64,000 bases of DNA from UBA1227 sp045599345 (GCA_045599345.1 JAZRVV010000012.1:62001-126000); one strand, 5' to 3'. Positions 41,944 through 50,909 are shown, numbered from the stretch's first letter. Numbers and translations: made by a program. Notes: generated by a model not told the origin, from the letters alone.

Positions 41944-42651
41944 ATGGAAATATGGGCACATAGAGGATGCAGTTATAGGCATCCAGAAAATACAATAGAG
42001 GCTTTTGAGGCCGCAGCGAAGCTGCCTGGACTCACTGGTATCGAGCTTGATGTACAGCTTGCTCGTGATGGTGAAGTAGTAGTAATTCACGATGAAAAAC
42101 TGGATAGAACTACTACGATGCGTGGATATGTAAAGGATTGGAACTTTACAGACTATGAGAAATTCACTAAAATTCCTAGTCTCAGGCAGGTTTTAGAACT
42201 CCTCAAACCATATATGGATGAGGGTTTGCTCCTTAATATTGAACTCAAGAACAACGAGATTAAATATGAGGGTATGGAGGAAAAGGTTATAGCTCTTGTC
42301 AAAGAATTCCAAGTAGAGGATAAGGTGATATATTCTTCATTCAATTCAAATTCTACTAAGTACATTAAGGACAACTATCCAGAGTACAATGTGGCTTGCC
42401 TTGCTGATGATATGCTTGATGCTATGAATGATATGAATTTCAAAGTTCATGCTGATGCAATTCACCCATATATTCGCAAGACCAATTTACCGGCCTTTGC
42501 ATTTGACGACACCAAGGTGCGTGTGTGGACTAAGGATCCGCTTTTTCCACATGAAGCGTTTATGTTCGAACACAATTTACAGCGCCTTGAAAACAAGGGC
42601 ATAGATGGTATTTTCCTCAACAATCCAGAGGATTATCTCAAGCCCTATTAA
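41944..42651 (+). CDS. Glycerophosphodiester phosphodiesterase
   Basis: 235 residues. GDPD TIM-barrel: IWAHRGCSYRHPENTIEAFEAAA with the HRG and E-N-T motifs, IELDVQLARDGEVVVIHDEKLDRTT with the metal-binding ELD and HD. Hydrolyses glycerophosphodiesters to glycerol-3-phosphate. Cytoplasmic (no signal). ATG 41944 has GAGGTG upstream; the ATG at 41932 overlaps that site. Confidence 0.93.
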   Translation: MEIWAHRGCSYRHPENTIEAFEAAAKLPGLTGIELDVQLARDGEVVVIHDEKLDRTTTMRGYVKDWNFTDYEKFTKIPSLRQVLELLKPYMDEGLLLNIELKNNEIKYEGMEEKVIALVKEFQVEDKVIYSSFNSNSTKYIKDNYPEYNVACLADDMLDAMNDMNFKVHADAIHPYIRKTNLPAFAFDDTKVRVWTKDPLFPHEAFMFEHNLQRLENKGIDGIFLNNPEDYLKPY

Positions 42652-42679
42652 ATAATTAATACCTTATTGAAAAAAATGC

Positions 42680-42708
42680 TTGCAATTTGGTGTGCTTTTT
42701 GCTAAACT
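42680..42708 (+). promoter_or_regulatory. Promoter of rpmB
   Basis: TTGCAA (42680-42685), a 17-nt spacer and TAAACT (42703-42708). An inverted repeat aaactaaatt/aattagttta (42704-42713, 42742-42751) with an inner gtggc-gta-gccac hairpin follows. Confidence 0.65.
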
Positions 42709-42766
42709 AAATTTCGCTGCATTTGAAGTGGCGTAGCCACAATTAGTTTAGGGGAGGTGCCCAGGT

Positions 42767-42952
42767 ATGGCAAAATGCGAGATTTGCGGTAAGGACGTTT
42801 CTTACGGCATCAAGGTTTCTCACTCACACAGACGTTCAAACAGAACATGGAAGCCAAACGTAAAAAGAGTTAAGGCTATAGTTGACGGTTCTCCAAAGAG
42901 AATTTACGTTTGCACACGCTGCCTTCGTTCAGGTAAGGTACAGCGCGCATAA
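42767..42952 (+). CDS. rpmB: 50S ribosomal protein L28
   Basis: 61 residues. KCEICGKDVSYG, SHSHRRSNRTWKPN and CTRCLRSGKV are L28 signatures; two CxxC pairs mark the zinc-containing form. GGGGAGG is 10 nt before ATG. Confidence 0.97.
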   Translation: MAKCEICGKDVSYGIKVSHSHRRSNRTWKPNVKRVKAIVDGSPKRIYVCTRCLRSGKVQRA

Positions 42953-42965
42953 TTTAGCTAAAACG

Positions 42966-42990
42966 AGGAGTTACCTATGTAACTCCTTTA
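42966..42990 (+). terminator. Terminator after rpmB
   Basis: Perfect 9-bp stem aggagttac (42966-42974)/gtaactcct (42979-42987); a short T stretch follows, directly before the tRNA. Confidence 0.7.
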
Positions 42991-42994
42991 ATAT

Positions 42995-43068
42995 AGCGGA
43001 ATAGTGTAACGGTAACACGACTGACTCTGACTCAGTTATTTGGGGTTCGAATCCCTATTCCGCTGCCA
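42995..43068 (+). tRNA. tRNA-Gln (anticodon CTG)
   Basis: 74 nt. Acceptor agcggaa/ttccgct, D-arm gtgtaacggtaacac, anticodon stem actga/tcagt with loop CTCTGAC (anticodon CTG), T-arm ggggttcgaatcccc-type (ggggTTCGAATCCC as aggggttcgaatccct variant), discriminator G and an encoded CCA. Decodes CAG. Confidence 0.95.
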
Positions 43069-43072
43069 AAGA

Positions 43073-43105
43073 AAGAGAGGACATTAGTCCTCTCTTTTCT
43101 TTTTG
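43073..43105 (+). terminator. Terminator after tRNA-Gln
   Basis: Perfect 10-bp stem aagagaggac (43073-43082)/gtcctctctt (43087-43096), loop ATTA, tail TTCTTTTT. Confidence 0.85.
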
Positions 43106-43168
43106 ACCCCGATTTGCGACCGTTCGTCCCATTTTTTGTACCACTCGTACTAAATTTGCAAAAATTTG

Positions 43169-43197
43169 TTGCTTTTTTAAAAAGTTCGTCATATAAT
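43169..43197 (+). promoter_or_regulatory. Promoter of recA
   Basis: TTGCTT (43169-43174), a 17-nt spacer and TATAAT (43192-43197), 62 nt before recA. Confidence 0.75.
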
Positions 43198-43207
43198 GTA
43201 ACCAAAC

Positions 43208-43230
43208 CGAACATTTGTATTTAATGTTCG
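43208..43230. promoter_or_regulatory. LexA-like (SOS) operator of recA
   Basis: CGAACATTTGTAT matches the Gram-positive SOS box (CGAAC-N4-GTTCG) imperfectly on its right half. The full stretch CGAACATT-N7-AATGTTCG is a perfect 8-bp inverted repeat, just downstream of the likely start of transcription. Confidence 0.6.
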
Positions 43231-43259
43231 CCTTACGTTTGTTTATGGAGGATTTTGTT

Positions 43260-44393
43260 ATGGCAGATAAAAATAAGGCTCTTGAAACCGCTATCGCTCA
43301 AATTGAAAAGCAGTATGGCAAGGGCGCAATTATGCGTCTTGGTCAAAATACTAATTTAAATGTTGAGGCTATCTCAACTGGTTCTTTTACTCTTGACGTT
43401 GCAACCGGTATTGGAGGACTTCCAAGAGGCCGTATTATTGAGATATATGGACCAGAGTCATCTGGTAAAACTACTCTTGCTCTCCATGCAGTAGCAGAGG
43501 CTCAAAAATCAGGTGGCGAGGCAGCATTTATCGATGCTGAGCATGCTCTTGATCCTGTTTATGCTGCCAATTTAGGCGTTGATGTTGACTCATTGCTTGT
43601 TGCTCAGCCAGACAACGGTGAGCAGGCTCTTGAAATTGCTGAATCACTTGTTCGTTCAGGCGCTATTGACATCCTTGTAGTTGACTCTGTTGCCGCTCTT
43701 GTTCCACGCGCAGAAATCGAAGGTGAGATGGGCGATTCTCACGTTGGTCTTCATGCACGCCTTATGTCACAGGCTCTTCGTAAGCTTGCTGGCGCTATTT
43801 CAAAATCCAATTGTATAATTATCTTTATCAACCAGCTTCGTGAAAAGGTTGGTGTTATGTACGGCAATCCTGAAACAACTACTGGTGGACGTGCTCTTAA
43901 GTTCTATGCTTCAATGCGTATTGATGTTCGCAAGATTGAACAGCTCAAGGCTCCAGGCAACGAGTTCATTGGTTCTCGTACCCGTGCCAAGATTGTTAAG
44001 AATAAGGTAGCACCTCCATTCAAGGAGGCTGAGTTTGATATTATCTATGGCCGTGGTATTGCCAAGGAAGGCGAAATATTAGACGCCGCTGTTTCACTTG
44101 ATATTATTCATAAGTCTGGTGCTTGGTTCTCTTATGGTGATGAGCGCCTTGGACAGGGTCGTGAGAATGTTAAGGAATACCTTCTTTCTAACCCTGATTT
44201 TATGGCAGATATTGAGAAGCAAGTTAAGGATCGTATTTCTGAACTTTCAAATCAGATGAAGCCTTCATACAAGGGTGGTCAGATGCATGATACACCTGTT
44301 GCTGCTGCACCTGCACCAGCTCCAGAGGCTGCTCCTGCTCCAACAACAGCAGCATCTGCAAAGGCTAAGCTTGATATTACGGTGGACGACTAA
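43260..44393 (+). CDS. recA: Recombinase RecA
   Basis: 377 residues. Strand exchange and LexA co-protease. Walker A GPESSGKT (64-71), Walker B ILVVDSVAAL, loop 1 EIEGEMGDSHVGL, and FINQLREKVGVMYGNPETTTGGRALKFYAS in the L2 region (short blocks FINQLREK, GNPETTTGG). The C-terminus is Ala/Pro-rich (about 350-370) rather than the usual acidic tail. ATG 43260 follows GGAGGA. Confidence 0.98.
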   Translation: MADKNKALETAIAQIEKQYGKGAIMRLGQNTNLNVEAISTGSFTLDVATGIGGLPRGRIIEIYGPESSGKTTLALHAVAEAQKSGGEAAFIDAEHALDPVYAANLGVDVDSLLVAQPDNGEQALEIAESLVRSGAIDILVVDSVAALVPRAEIEGEMGDSHVGLHARLMSQALRKLAGAISKSNCIIIFINQLREKVGVMYGNPETTTGGRALKFYASMRIDVRKIEQLKAPGNEFIGSRTRAKIVKNKVAPPFKEAEFDIIYGRGIAKEGEILDAAVSLDIIHKSGAWFSYGDERLGQGRENVKEYLLSNPDFMADIEKQVKDRISELSNQMKPSYKGGQMHDTPVAAAPAPAPEAAPAPTTAASAKAKLDITVDD

Positions 44394-44394
44394 A

Positions 44395-44883
44395 ATGGCA
44401 AGTTTTGACCAGATATATGAACGCGCACTCGACCTTCTTGAGTTGCGCGATCATTCAAAACGAGAACTTGAGGACAAGCTCATCGTAAAATTTGGATATG
44501 ACAATCGCGAATTGGCAAAGTCCGTCTGTGACAAGCTCGCTGAAAGCGGGCTTTTAGACGACGAGCGTTTTGCGCGTACCTATGCCGATGAGCTTGTAAG
44601 ACGCAAGCACGTAAGCCCGACTGGGTTACGTGCTGCTTTGTCATCCAGAGGTATTGATAAACATATATCTGACATCATTGTTGACGAGCTTGAAATTGAC
44701 CAGGCTGAGCAAATAAATTGCCTCCTTGATGGCAAATTCCGGGGTAGGGATTTGCTTGATGAAAAGCAGTGCAGTAAAACAATAAATGCCCTTTATAGGC
44801 TCGGATTTAATATGGGCGATATCAAGAGCGTTATTTTAAGACGTCAGGAACAATTAGAGGCTGAACTTTTGGAAAATTCATAG
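44395..44883 (+). CDS. recX: Regulatory protein RecX
   Basis: 162 residues. Modulates RecA filaments. It has the tandem three-helix repeats of the family: ALDLLELRDHSKRELEDKL, ESGLLDDERFARTYADELVRRK and LYRLGFNMGDIKSVI. It starts one base after the recA stop and is co-transcribed. Spacing implies low or coupled translation. Confidence 0.93.
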   Translation: MASFDQIYERALDLLELRDHSKRELEDKLIVKFGYDNRELAKSVCDKLAESGLLDDERFARTYADELVRRKHVSPTGLRAALSSRGIDKHISDIIVDELEIDQAEQINCLLDGKFRGRDLLDEKQCSKTINALYRLGFNMGDIKSVILRRQEQLEAELLENS

Positions 44884-44892
44884 GATGTTTGC

Positions 44893-44928
44893 TTGCAAAT
44901 ATACTTACTATAGTTTAGAATGTAAGTA
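44893..44928 (+). promoter_or_regulatory. Promoter of pgi with overlapping inverted repeat
   Basis: TTGCAA (44893-44898), a 17-nt spacer and TAGAAT (44916-44921). tacttac (44902-44908)/gtaagta (44922-44928) surrounds the -10 and may be an operator. Confidence 0.55.
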
Positions 44929-44955
44929 GTATATATCTAAGAAGGAGTCTTTAAA

Positions 44956-46290
44956 TTGCCACTTACATTAAACGACAATTATTTGACCAATTTAATAACT
45001 AAAGATGAAATCCAGGGAATGCAGGCTGAGATAACAGCTGCGCATGAACTCTTGCGTGATGGCAAGGGCCCTGGAAATGATTTTATAGGTTGGGTTGATC
45101 TCCCTGTAAATTATGACAAGGATGAGTTTGCTCGTATCAAAGTTGCTGCTGAAAAAATCAAGCAGAACTCTGACGTCCTTGTTGTAATTGGTATTGGTGG
45201 TTCATACCTAGGCGCTCGCGCTGCAATTGAGTTTTGTAAGTCTCAAAATTACAATTTGCTCGCAAAGGATACACCACAGGTTATCTTCTCTGGCAACACA
45301 ATTAGTTCAACAACACTTAATGAAGTTATGGACCTTATTGATGGCCGTGATTTCTCTGTTAACGTAATTTCTAAGTCTGGTACTACTACTGAGCCTGCAA
45401 TTGCTTTCCGTGTATTTAGGGAACTCGCAATTGCAAAGTATGGTGAAGAGGGTGCAAAGGACCACATCTTTGTTACAACTGACAAGGCTCGTGGCACACT
45501 CAAGGCACTCGCTGATTCAGTGGGTTACGAGACATTCGTAGTACCTGATGATGTAGGCGGACGTTATTCAGTACTTACAGCAGTTGGTCTCTTGCCAATC
45601 GCTGTAGCTGGTATCGATATAGACAGTCTTATGAAGGGTGCACAGGATGCACGTCTTGCATTCCAGGACCCAGACATTAACAAGAATGATTGCTACAAGT
45701 ATGCTGCAATTCGTAACGTACTTGCACGTCATGGTAAGACTGTTGAAATGATGGTTTCCTACGAGCCATCATACACAATGATGAACGAGTGGTTTAAGCA
45801 ACTCTATGGTGAATCAGAGGGTAAGGATGGCAAGGGTATTTTCCCAACATCAGCTATTTTCTCAACTGATTTGCACTCACTTGGCCAGTACATTCAGGAC
45901 GGCCAGAGACTTCTCTTTGAGACAGTTGTTACATTCAAAAATCCAAACCGTGAGTACATCATTAAGGAGGATGAGGCAAACGTAGATGGCCTCAACTTCC
46001 TCGCTGGCCGTGGAATGTCTTTTGTTAACCGCAAGGCATTTGAAGGCACTGTTCTTGCTCACAATGATGGTGGAGTTCCAAACATCGTATTAGAGGCTGA
46101 GCAGATGGACGAATACGAACTTGGCTACATGATTTACTTCTTTGAAAAAGCATGCGCTATCTCTGGTTATGTTTTGGGTGTTAACCCATTCAACCAGCCA
46201 GGCGTTGAGAGCTACAAGAAGAACATGTTTGCCCTTCTTGGCAAGCCAGGATATGAGAGCGAAAAAGCTGCTCTCGAAGCTAGACTTTAA
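44956..46290 (+). CDS. pgi: Glucose-6-phosphate isomerase
   Basis: 444 residues, the short bacterial form. Interconverts glucose-6-P and fructose-6-P. VIGIGGSYLGARAA and SKSGTTTEPA bind the phosphate; the DLHSLGQYIQDGQR and GVNPFNQPGVE blocks carry catalytic residues. The start is TTG 44956, with AAGGAGT upstream. No ATG is better placed. Confidence 0.96.
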   Translation: MPLTLNDNYLTNLITKDEIQGMQAEITAAHELLRDGKGPGNDFIGWVDLPVNYDKDEFARIKVAAEKIKQNSDVLVVIGIGGSYLGARAAIEFCKSQNYNLLAKDTPQVIFSGNTISSTTLNEVMDLIDGRDFSVNVISKSGTTTEPAIAFRVFRELAIAKYGEEGAKDHIFVTTDKARGTLKALADSVGYETFVVPDDVGGRYSVLTAVGLLPIAVAGIDIDSLMKGAQDARLAFQDPDINKNDCYKYAAIRNVLARHGKTVEMMVSYEPSYTMMNEWFKQLYGESEGKDGKGIFPTSAIFSTDLHSLGQYIQDGQRLLFETVVTFKNPNREYIIKEDEANVDGLNFLAGRGMSFVNRKAFEGTVLAHNDGGVPNIVLEAEQMDEYELGYMIYFFEKACAISGYVLGVNPFNQPGVESYKKNMFALLGKPGYESEKAALEARL

Positions 46291-46326
46291 TCTAAAATTT
46301 AAATACATTTTAAGGAGGACGATACT

Positions 46327-46743
46327 ATGGTATCACTTATTATCGGCCACAAAGGCTCAGGCAAAACAAAGAAACTCATTGATGCAGTTAATGCTGCTCG
46401 CGAGGCATCAAACGGTAACGTTATTTGTGTAGAAAAGGGCAACAAGCTCTCTAATGACGTTAAATATACCGTTCGTCTCGTTTCTGCAGAAGAATACAAG
46501 ATTTCAGGCTTTGACGCTTATTATGGATTCCTTGCTGGAATGTGCGCAGGTGACTCTGATATTACTGACATCCTTTGCGATAGCACACTTAAGATCGGTG
46601 GCGAAATCGGCGATGAATTCCTTTGCTTCTTCAAGAAGGTAGCAAAGCTTGCCGAGGACACAGACACTAAGTTCACATTCACAATCTCAGCTGATGAGGA
46701 GGACCTCCCAGCAGAGCTTTTTGAAGTAGCACAGAAGGTATAA
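46327..46743 (+). CDS. Small P-loop ATP-binding protein, unknown
   Basis: 138 residues. Walker A GHKGSGKTK at the N-terminus; DAYYGFLAGMCAGDSDITDIL corresponds roughly to Walker B. Too short for a known motor. TAAGGAGG precedes the ATG and the gene lies 36 nt after pgi, with no promoter between, so they are probably co-transcribed. I recall similar unnamed proteins in Clostridia; no function is assigned. Confidence 0.7.
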   Translation: MVSLIIGHKGSGKTKKLIDAVNAAREASNGNVICVEKGNKLSNDVKYTVRLVSAEEYKISGFDAYYGFLAGMCAGDSDITDILCDSTLKIGGEIGDEFLCFFKKVAKLAEDTDTKFTFTISADEEDLPAELFEVAQKV

Positions 46744-46760
46744 AATTACTTAAGTTTTAT

Positions 46761-46797
46761 AAGGCGGAAAGGATTGTCTTTCCGCCTTAAAATTATT
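46761..46797 (+). terminator. Terminator after the P-loop gene
   Basis: Perfect 11-bp stem aaggcggaaag (46761-46771)/ctttccgcctt (46778-46788); weak tail AAAATTATTATT. Confidence 0.65.
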
Positions 46798-46798
46798 A

Positions 46799-46827
46799 TT
46801 GACTAAAGTAATTATAAGTATTATAAT
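46799..46827 (+). promoter_or_regulatory. Promoter of yceD-rpmF
   Basis: TTGACT (46799-46804), a 17-nt spacer and a consensus TATAAT (46822-46827). Confidence 0.8.
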
Positions 46828-46855
46828 TACAAAGCGCTAAAAAGGCGGTGACTTT

Positions 46856-47347
46856 ATGTTCGAAATCAATCTAGAGCCAATTTTTAATGAAACTGGTGCA
46901 TCTCTTTCAATCAACCACACTCTTGATTTGTCAGATATCGAGATTTCGAATGATAAGCCAATGAAGGCACCATGTACTATTAAGGGTGTCATCAAAAATG
47001 AAACTGATATAGTTTCTATTTCCGCTAATATCACAGTTTTATATTCCGGAAGCTGTGACCGTTGCGCCAAAGAGGTAGTAAAAGAATATACCATTCCGAT
47101 GGAACATACTTTTGTGACCGAGTTGAACGACGAAGAAAACGATGAGTTTTTCCTCGTGCCAACCATGCGATTCGACTTGGAAGGACTGGCGACTGAAGAT
47201 GTTATTCTTTACTTACCACAGAAGTTTTTGTGCAGTGAGGACTGTAAAGGAATCTGTCCAAAGTGTGGCAAGAACTTAAATGAAGGACTTTGTGACTGCA
47301 AGGCAGATATTGACCCTAGATGGGAAGCACTTGCAGCATTACTTTAA
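46856..47347 (+). CDS. yceD: DUF177/YceD family protein
   Basis: 163 residues. CDRCAKEVVKEY, CSEDCKGICPKCGKNLNEGLCDC (blocks ICPKCG and LCDC) and DPRWEALAALL at the end are the family's marks, with Cys pairs likely binding zinc. YceD is found before rpmF nearly everywhere and has been tied to 23S rRNA/50S biogenesis in plants and bacteria. GGCGGTGA precedes the ATG. Confidence 0.92.
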   Translation: MFEINLEPIFNETGASLSINHTLDLSDIEISNDKPMKAPCTIKGVIKNETDIVSISANITVLYSGSCDRCAKEVVKEYTIPMEHTFVTELNDEENDEFFLVPTMRFDLEGLATEDVILYLPQKFLCSEDCKGICPKCGKNLNEGLCDCKADIDPRWEALAALL

Positions 47348-47368
47348 TTTTGATAGGGGGTTTCCAAA

Positions 47369-47548
47369 ATGGCAGTACCAGCTAGAAGAGTTTCAAAGGC
47401 TCGTCGCGACAAGAGACGTTCAAACGTATGGAAGATGGACGCTCCAGAGCTCGTAAAGTGCCCACAGTGCGGTGAATACAAGAGACCACACAGAGTTTGC
47501 CAGGAATGTGGTTACTACAATGGCAAGCAGGTAATCGTAAAGGACTAA
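47369..47548 (+). CDS. rpmF: 50S ribosomal protein L32
   Basis: 59 residues. It begins MAVPARRVSKARRDKRRSN and contains KCPQCGEYKRPH and VCQECGYYNGKQV: the four-Cys zinc form of L32. ATG 47369 follows AGGGGG, 21 nt after yceD. Confidence 0.97.
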   Translation: MAVPARRVSKARRDKRRSNVWKMDAPELVKCPQCGEYKRPHRVCQECGYYNGKQVIVKD

Positions 47549-47569
47549 TCAAAATTTCTTTAGAGATTC

Positions 47570-47602
47570 AAGGTGGAGAAGGGGAACCTTCCCCACCTTT
47601 TA
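47570..47602 (+). terminator. Terminator after rpmF
   Basis: aaggtggagaagg (47570-47582)/ccttccccacctt (47587-47599) pair with one mismatch; TTTT follows. Confidence 0.75.
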
Positions 47603-47629
47603 GTCGTTTTATGGGAAGGGGGAAATGAT

Positions 47630-48982
47630 ATGTCAGCAGTGATTAAAAGTGTAGAACCGGGTTCGTATGCAGAAGTACATGGCATTAAATCGGGTTGTAC
47701 GCTTCTAAAAATTAACGGTCACGATATTGTTGATGTTCTTGACTATCGTTTTTATATGATGGAGAAGAAAATCACTATCAGCTTCCGTGCAGAAGATGGC
47801 AAGATCCGTATGGTCAAAATCGAAAAAGATGATGAGTATGACGACCTTGGCATCGAGTTTGAGACATATTTAATTGACAAGCAGCACTCGTGCAACAACA
47901 AGTGCATATTCTGCTTTATAGATCAGCTCCCAGAGGGAATGAGGGAAAGCCTTTATTTCAAGGATGACGATTCACGTATGTCATTCTTTTATGGCAACTA
48001 CATTACCCTTACAAACCTTAGCGATGAGGACATCGATAGGATAATCAAGATGCATATCAGCCCTGTCAATGTGTCTGTTCATACAATGAATGAGCAGCTT
48101 CGCTGTCAGATGATGAATAATCGCTTTGCGGGCGACAGCTTGCGCTATTTAAAGCGCCTTGCGGATGCGGGTATTGCTATTAACGCTCAGCTCGTTTTAT
48201 GCCCTGGCATAAACGATGGCGCTGAGCTTGAGTACAGCATACGCAAGCTCTATGAGCTCGCTCCAAGCGTGCAAAGCGTTGCGTGTGTGCCAGTAGGCCT
48301 CACACGCTACAGGGATGATCTGACACAGATTGAGCCATATAATCGCAAGACAGCAAGGGAGACCATTAGTCTTGTTGATAAATTGGCACGTGAAATCAAG
48401 CCAGAGCTTGGATCACGTTTTTGCTATGCTGCAGATGAGTTTTATTTGATGGCAGAGCTCCCAATTCCTGATGAGGATTACTATGATGACTATCCTCAAC
48501 TTGACAATGGTGTAGGCCTCATGCGCCTCTTTAACGAAGAGGTGAATGATGCGGTACTCGAAATGGGTAAGCATCTGTCAGAGCACGTATTTGAAAAAGG
48601 CGAGGAGCCTATGCGTGCAACAATTGCTACTGGACTTGCAGCAGAGGACTTGGTAAAATCCGCTGCTCGTAAAGTACAGAACCTCTTTGGCGGAGCATTT
48701 GAGCTCAAGGTTCGTGGCATTGTAAATGTCTTCTTTGGCCCTTCTATTACAGTATCGGGCCTTTTGACAGGCGAGGATATAATAAGACAACTCCGTGGTA
48801 AAAACTTGGGTTCTGTTTTGTTCTTACCACAGGTACTTCTCCGTGATGGCGAGACAGTACTTCTTGATGATGTGACACTTGAGGATATCGAGAATGAACT
48901 CGGCGTCAAAGTTGTTACCCTTTCAAATGACGGATTTGAATTCGTCAATACAATTATTGAAACACTAGAGGAGGTGAAATAA
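47630..48982 (+). CDS. PDZ-domain/radical SAM protein, DUF512 (TIGR03279-like)
   Basis: 450 residues. N-terminal PDZ-like domain (about 1-80, VEPGSYAEVHGIKSGCTLLKINGH), then radical SAM Cys motif CNNKCIFC (Cys88, 92, 95), then the DUF512 C-terminal domain (VGLMRLFNEEVNDA...). Function unknown. It is placed before der across Clostridia in my experience. ATG 47630 has GAAGGGGG upstream; its stop overlaps the der start (TAATG). Confidence 0.88.
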   Translation: MSAVIKSVEPGSYAEVHGIKSGCTLLKINGHDIVDVLDYRFYMMEKKITISFRAEDGKIRMVKIEKDDEYDDLGIEFETYLIDKQHSCNNKCIFCFIDQLPEGMRESLYFKDDDSRMSFFYGNYITLTNLSDEDIDRIIKMHISPVNVSVHTMNEQLRCQMMNNRFAGDSLRYLKRLADAGIAINAQLVLCPGINDGAELEYSIRKLYELAPSVQSVACVPVGLTRYRDDLTQIEPYNRKTARETISLVDKLAREIKPELGSRFCYAADEFYLMAELPIPDEDYYDDYPQLDNGVGLMRLFNEEVNDAVLEMGKHLSEHVFEKGEEPMRATIATGLAAEDLVKSAARKVQNLFGGAFELKVRGIVNVFFGPSITVSGLLTGEDIIRQLRGKNLGSVLFLPQVLLRDGETVLLDDVTLEDIENELGVKVVTLSNDGFEFVNTIIETLEEVK

Positions 48983-50316
48983 TGTCAAGACCAGTAGTTG
49001 CAATAGTCGGTCGCCCAAATGTTGGTAAGTCAACACTCTTTAACAAGTTAATAGGTCAACGTCTTTCAATAGTAGACGATACACCAGGTGTTACTCGTGA
49101 CCGTATTTATGGTGACTGCGAGTGGCTAGGTCACAATATGCTCCTTGTAGATACTGGTGGTATTGAGCCTTACTCAGATGACATTATTCTCTCTCAGATG
49201 CGCCGTCAGGCGCAGCTTGCAATTGACAGCGCAGATGTAATTATCATGGTTACCGATATAAGGGACGGCGTTGTGGCAACAGATAACGAGGTTGCAACAA
49301 TGCTCCAAAAGAGCGGTAAGCCACTTGTACTTTGCGTGAACAAGTGCGATACAACAGGTGAATTGCCACCTGATTTTTATGAGTTTTACAACCTTGGTCT
49401 TGGTGACCCAATTGCTGTTTCAGCAAGCCACGGTCGTGGCACAGGCGACCTCCTTGACGAGGTGCTCAAATACCTCCCAGCTGATGCTGGCGAGGACTAT
49501 GAGGATGATACAATCAAGGTTGCTATTATCGGTAAGCCAAACGTTGGTAAATCATCTCTCGTAAACAAAATCTGCGGTGAAAACCGTGCAATTGTATCAG
49601 ACATCGCTGGCACAACAAGGGATGCAACTGATACAACTGTTGAAAACAAGTATGGTAAATTTGTATTCATCGATACAGCTGGCCTTCGTCGCAAGTCCAA
49701 GGTTGATGATACAATAGAAAAGTACAGCGTGCTTCGTGCTAGAATGGCAGTGGAACGCGCCAATGTCTGTGTCATTATGATTGATGCGACAGAGGGCTTT
49801 ACAGAGCAGGATTCCAAGGTCGCTGGTATTGCGCATGAGCTTGGTAAAGCTTGTATTATTGCAGTAAACAAATGGGATGCAGTTGACAAGACAGGCGAGA
49901 CAATGCAAAAGGAGCGCAAAAAGCTAATGAATGATTTCTCATTCATGTCCTATGCGCCAATTATCTTTATCTCAGCCAAAACAGGTCAACGTATACCGGA
50001 ACTCTATGAACTTATCAAGTTCGTAGATGATCAAAACGCAATGCGTATTTCAACCGGTAAACTCAATGATGTTTTGGCTGCTGCAACCGCTCGCGTTCAG
50101 CCACCGACCGACAAGGGCCGTCGCCTCAAGATTTACTACATGACTCAGGCGTCCACTCGTCCGCCAACGTTTGTATGTTTCGTAAACTCCAAGGATTTGT
50201 TCCACTATAGCTATCAGCGCTATCTCGATAACCAAATCCGTGAAGTTTTCGGTCTTGAGGGTACACCTACACGTTTTGTAATTCGCGAGCGCGAAGAGAA
50301 GAAGGGTAGGAAGTAA
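48982..50316 (+). CDS. der: Ribosome biogenesis GTPase Der (EngA)
   Basis: 444 residues. Two tandem G domains: GRPNVGKST near residue 10 and GKPNVGKSS near residue 183, each with DTxG (VDTGGIEPY, IDTAGLRRK) and NKxD motifs (VNKCD, VNKWD), and a C-terminal KH-like domain. Essential for 50S assembly. Confidence 0.97.
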   Translation: MSRPVVAIVGRPNVGKSTLFNKLIGQRLSIVDDTPGVTRDRIYGDCEWLGHNMLLVDTGGIEPYSDDIILSQMRRQAQLAIDSADVIIMVTDIRDGVVATDNEVATMLQKSGKPLVLCVNKCDTTGELPPDFYEFYNLGLGDPIAVSASHGRGTGDLLDEVLKYLPADAGEDYEDDTIKVAIIGKPNVGKSSLVNKICGENRAIVSDIAGTTRDATDTTVENKYGKFVFIDTAGLRRKSKVDDTIEKYSVLRARMAVERANVCVIMIDATEGFTEQDSKVAGIAHELGKACIIAVNKWDAVDKTGETMQKERKKLMNDFSFMSYAPIIFISAKTGQRIPELYELIKFVDDQNAMRISTGKLNDVLAAATARVQPPTDKGRRLKIYYMTQASTRPPTFVCFVNSKDLFHYSYQRYLDNQIREVFGLEGTPTRFVIREREEKKGRK

Positions 50317-50317
50317 T

Positions 50318-50905
50318 ATGCGTAAAAAGCTTGATAATGAACTTATATACACAACAGCCCTCTCGCTTTTTGCAAAGTATGGCTACAAGAAAACAACACT
50401 AGAGGATGTTGCGTCTGCTCTTGGTATGACAAATAGTAACATCTATTCGTACGCAAGCAGTAAGCAGGACCTCTATATTGAGAGTGTAACTTATGGCATA
50501 GATCAGTGGCAGGATTCGGTAAGGCAAGCAACAAGTGGCATTGAAAGCGCAACAGAGGAGCTAAATGTTGCATTTAAGTCCGCCGTTGATTACATTGCAT
50601 ATAACAAGACGATTCAAACACTGCTTCAAAACGACCCAAGCCTTTTCCCAATGTTCCCAACAGTTGACCCAATTGAGGAACTCAACTCTTGGGCGATTGG
50701 TTTTATTGAAAAGATAATTAAGAAAGGTATTAAGCAAGGCGAATTTAGAAGTGTTAATCCAAAAGAAGCCGCTCAACTCCTTTTTAACTTTTATAAATAC
50801 TTTATTATTAGTGCCTTTGTTGAGGATAATGGCTTGGCAACTGATGCCACTTCACAAATGACAACAATGTCAACCATCATATTTGATGGTCTATTAAACA
50901 AATAA
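50318..50905 (+). CDS. TetR family transcriptional regulator
   Basis: 195 residues. N-terminal HTH: IYTTALSLFAKYGYKKTTLEDVASALGMTNSNIYSYASSKQDLY (visible blocks LFAKYGYKKTTLEDVA and NIYSYASSKQDLY). The C-terminal helical domain is a ligand sensor of unknown specificity. ATG is 2 nt after der, so co-transcribed. The nearby target is not evident; the membrane pair at 51027-51868 has its own promoter. Confidence 0.88.
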   Translation: MRKKLDNELIYTTALSLFAKYGYKKTTLEDVASALGMTNSNIYSYASSKQDLYIESVTYGIDQWQDSVRQATSGIESATEELNVAFKSAVDYIAYNKTIQTLLQNDPSLFPMFPTVDPIEELNSWAIGFIEKIIKKGIKQGEFRSVNPKEAAQLLFNFYKYFIISAFVEDNGLATDATSQMTTMSTIIFDGLLNK

Positions 50906-50909
50906 AACG

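Noticed and set aside
43032..43214. A 60-codon minus-strand frame between tRNA-Gln and recA
   Set aside because: It overlaps the tRNA, its terminator and the recA promoter, and has no family features.
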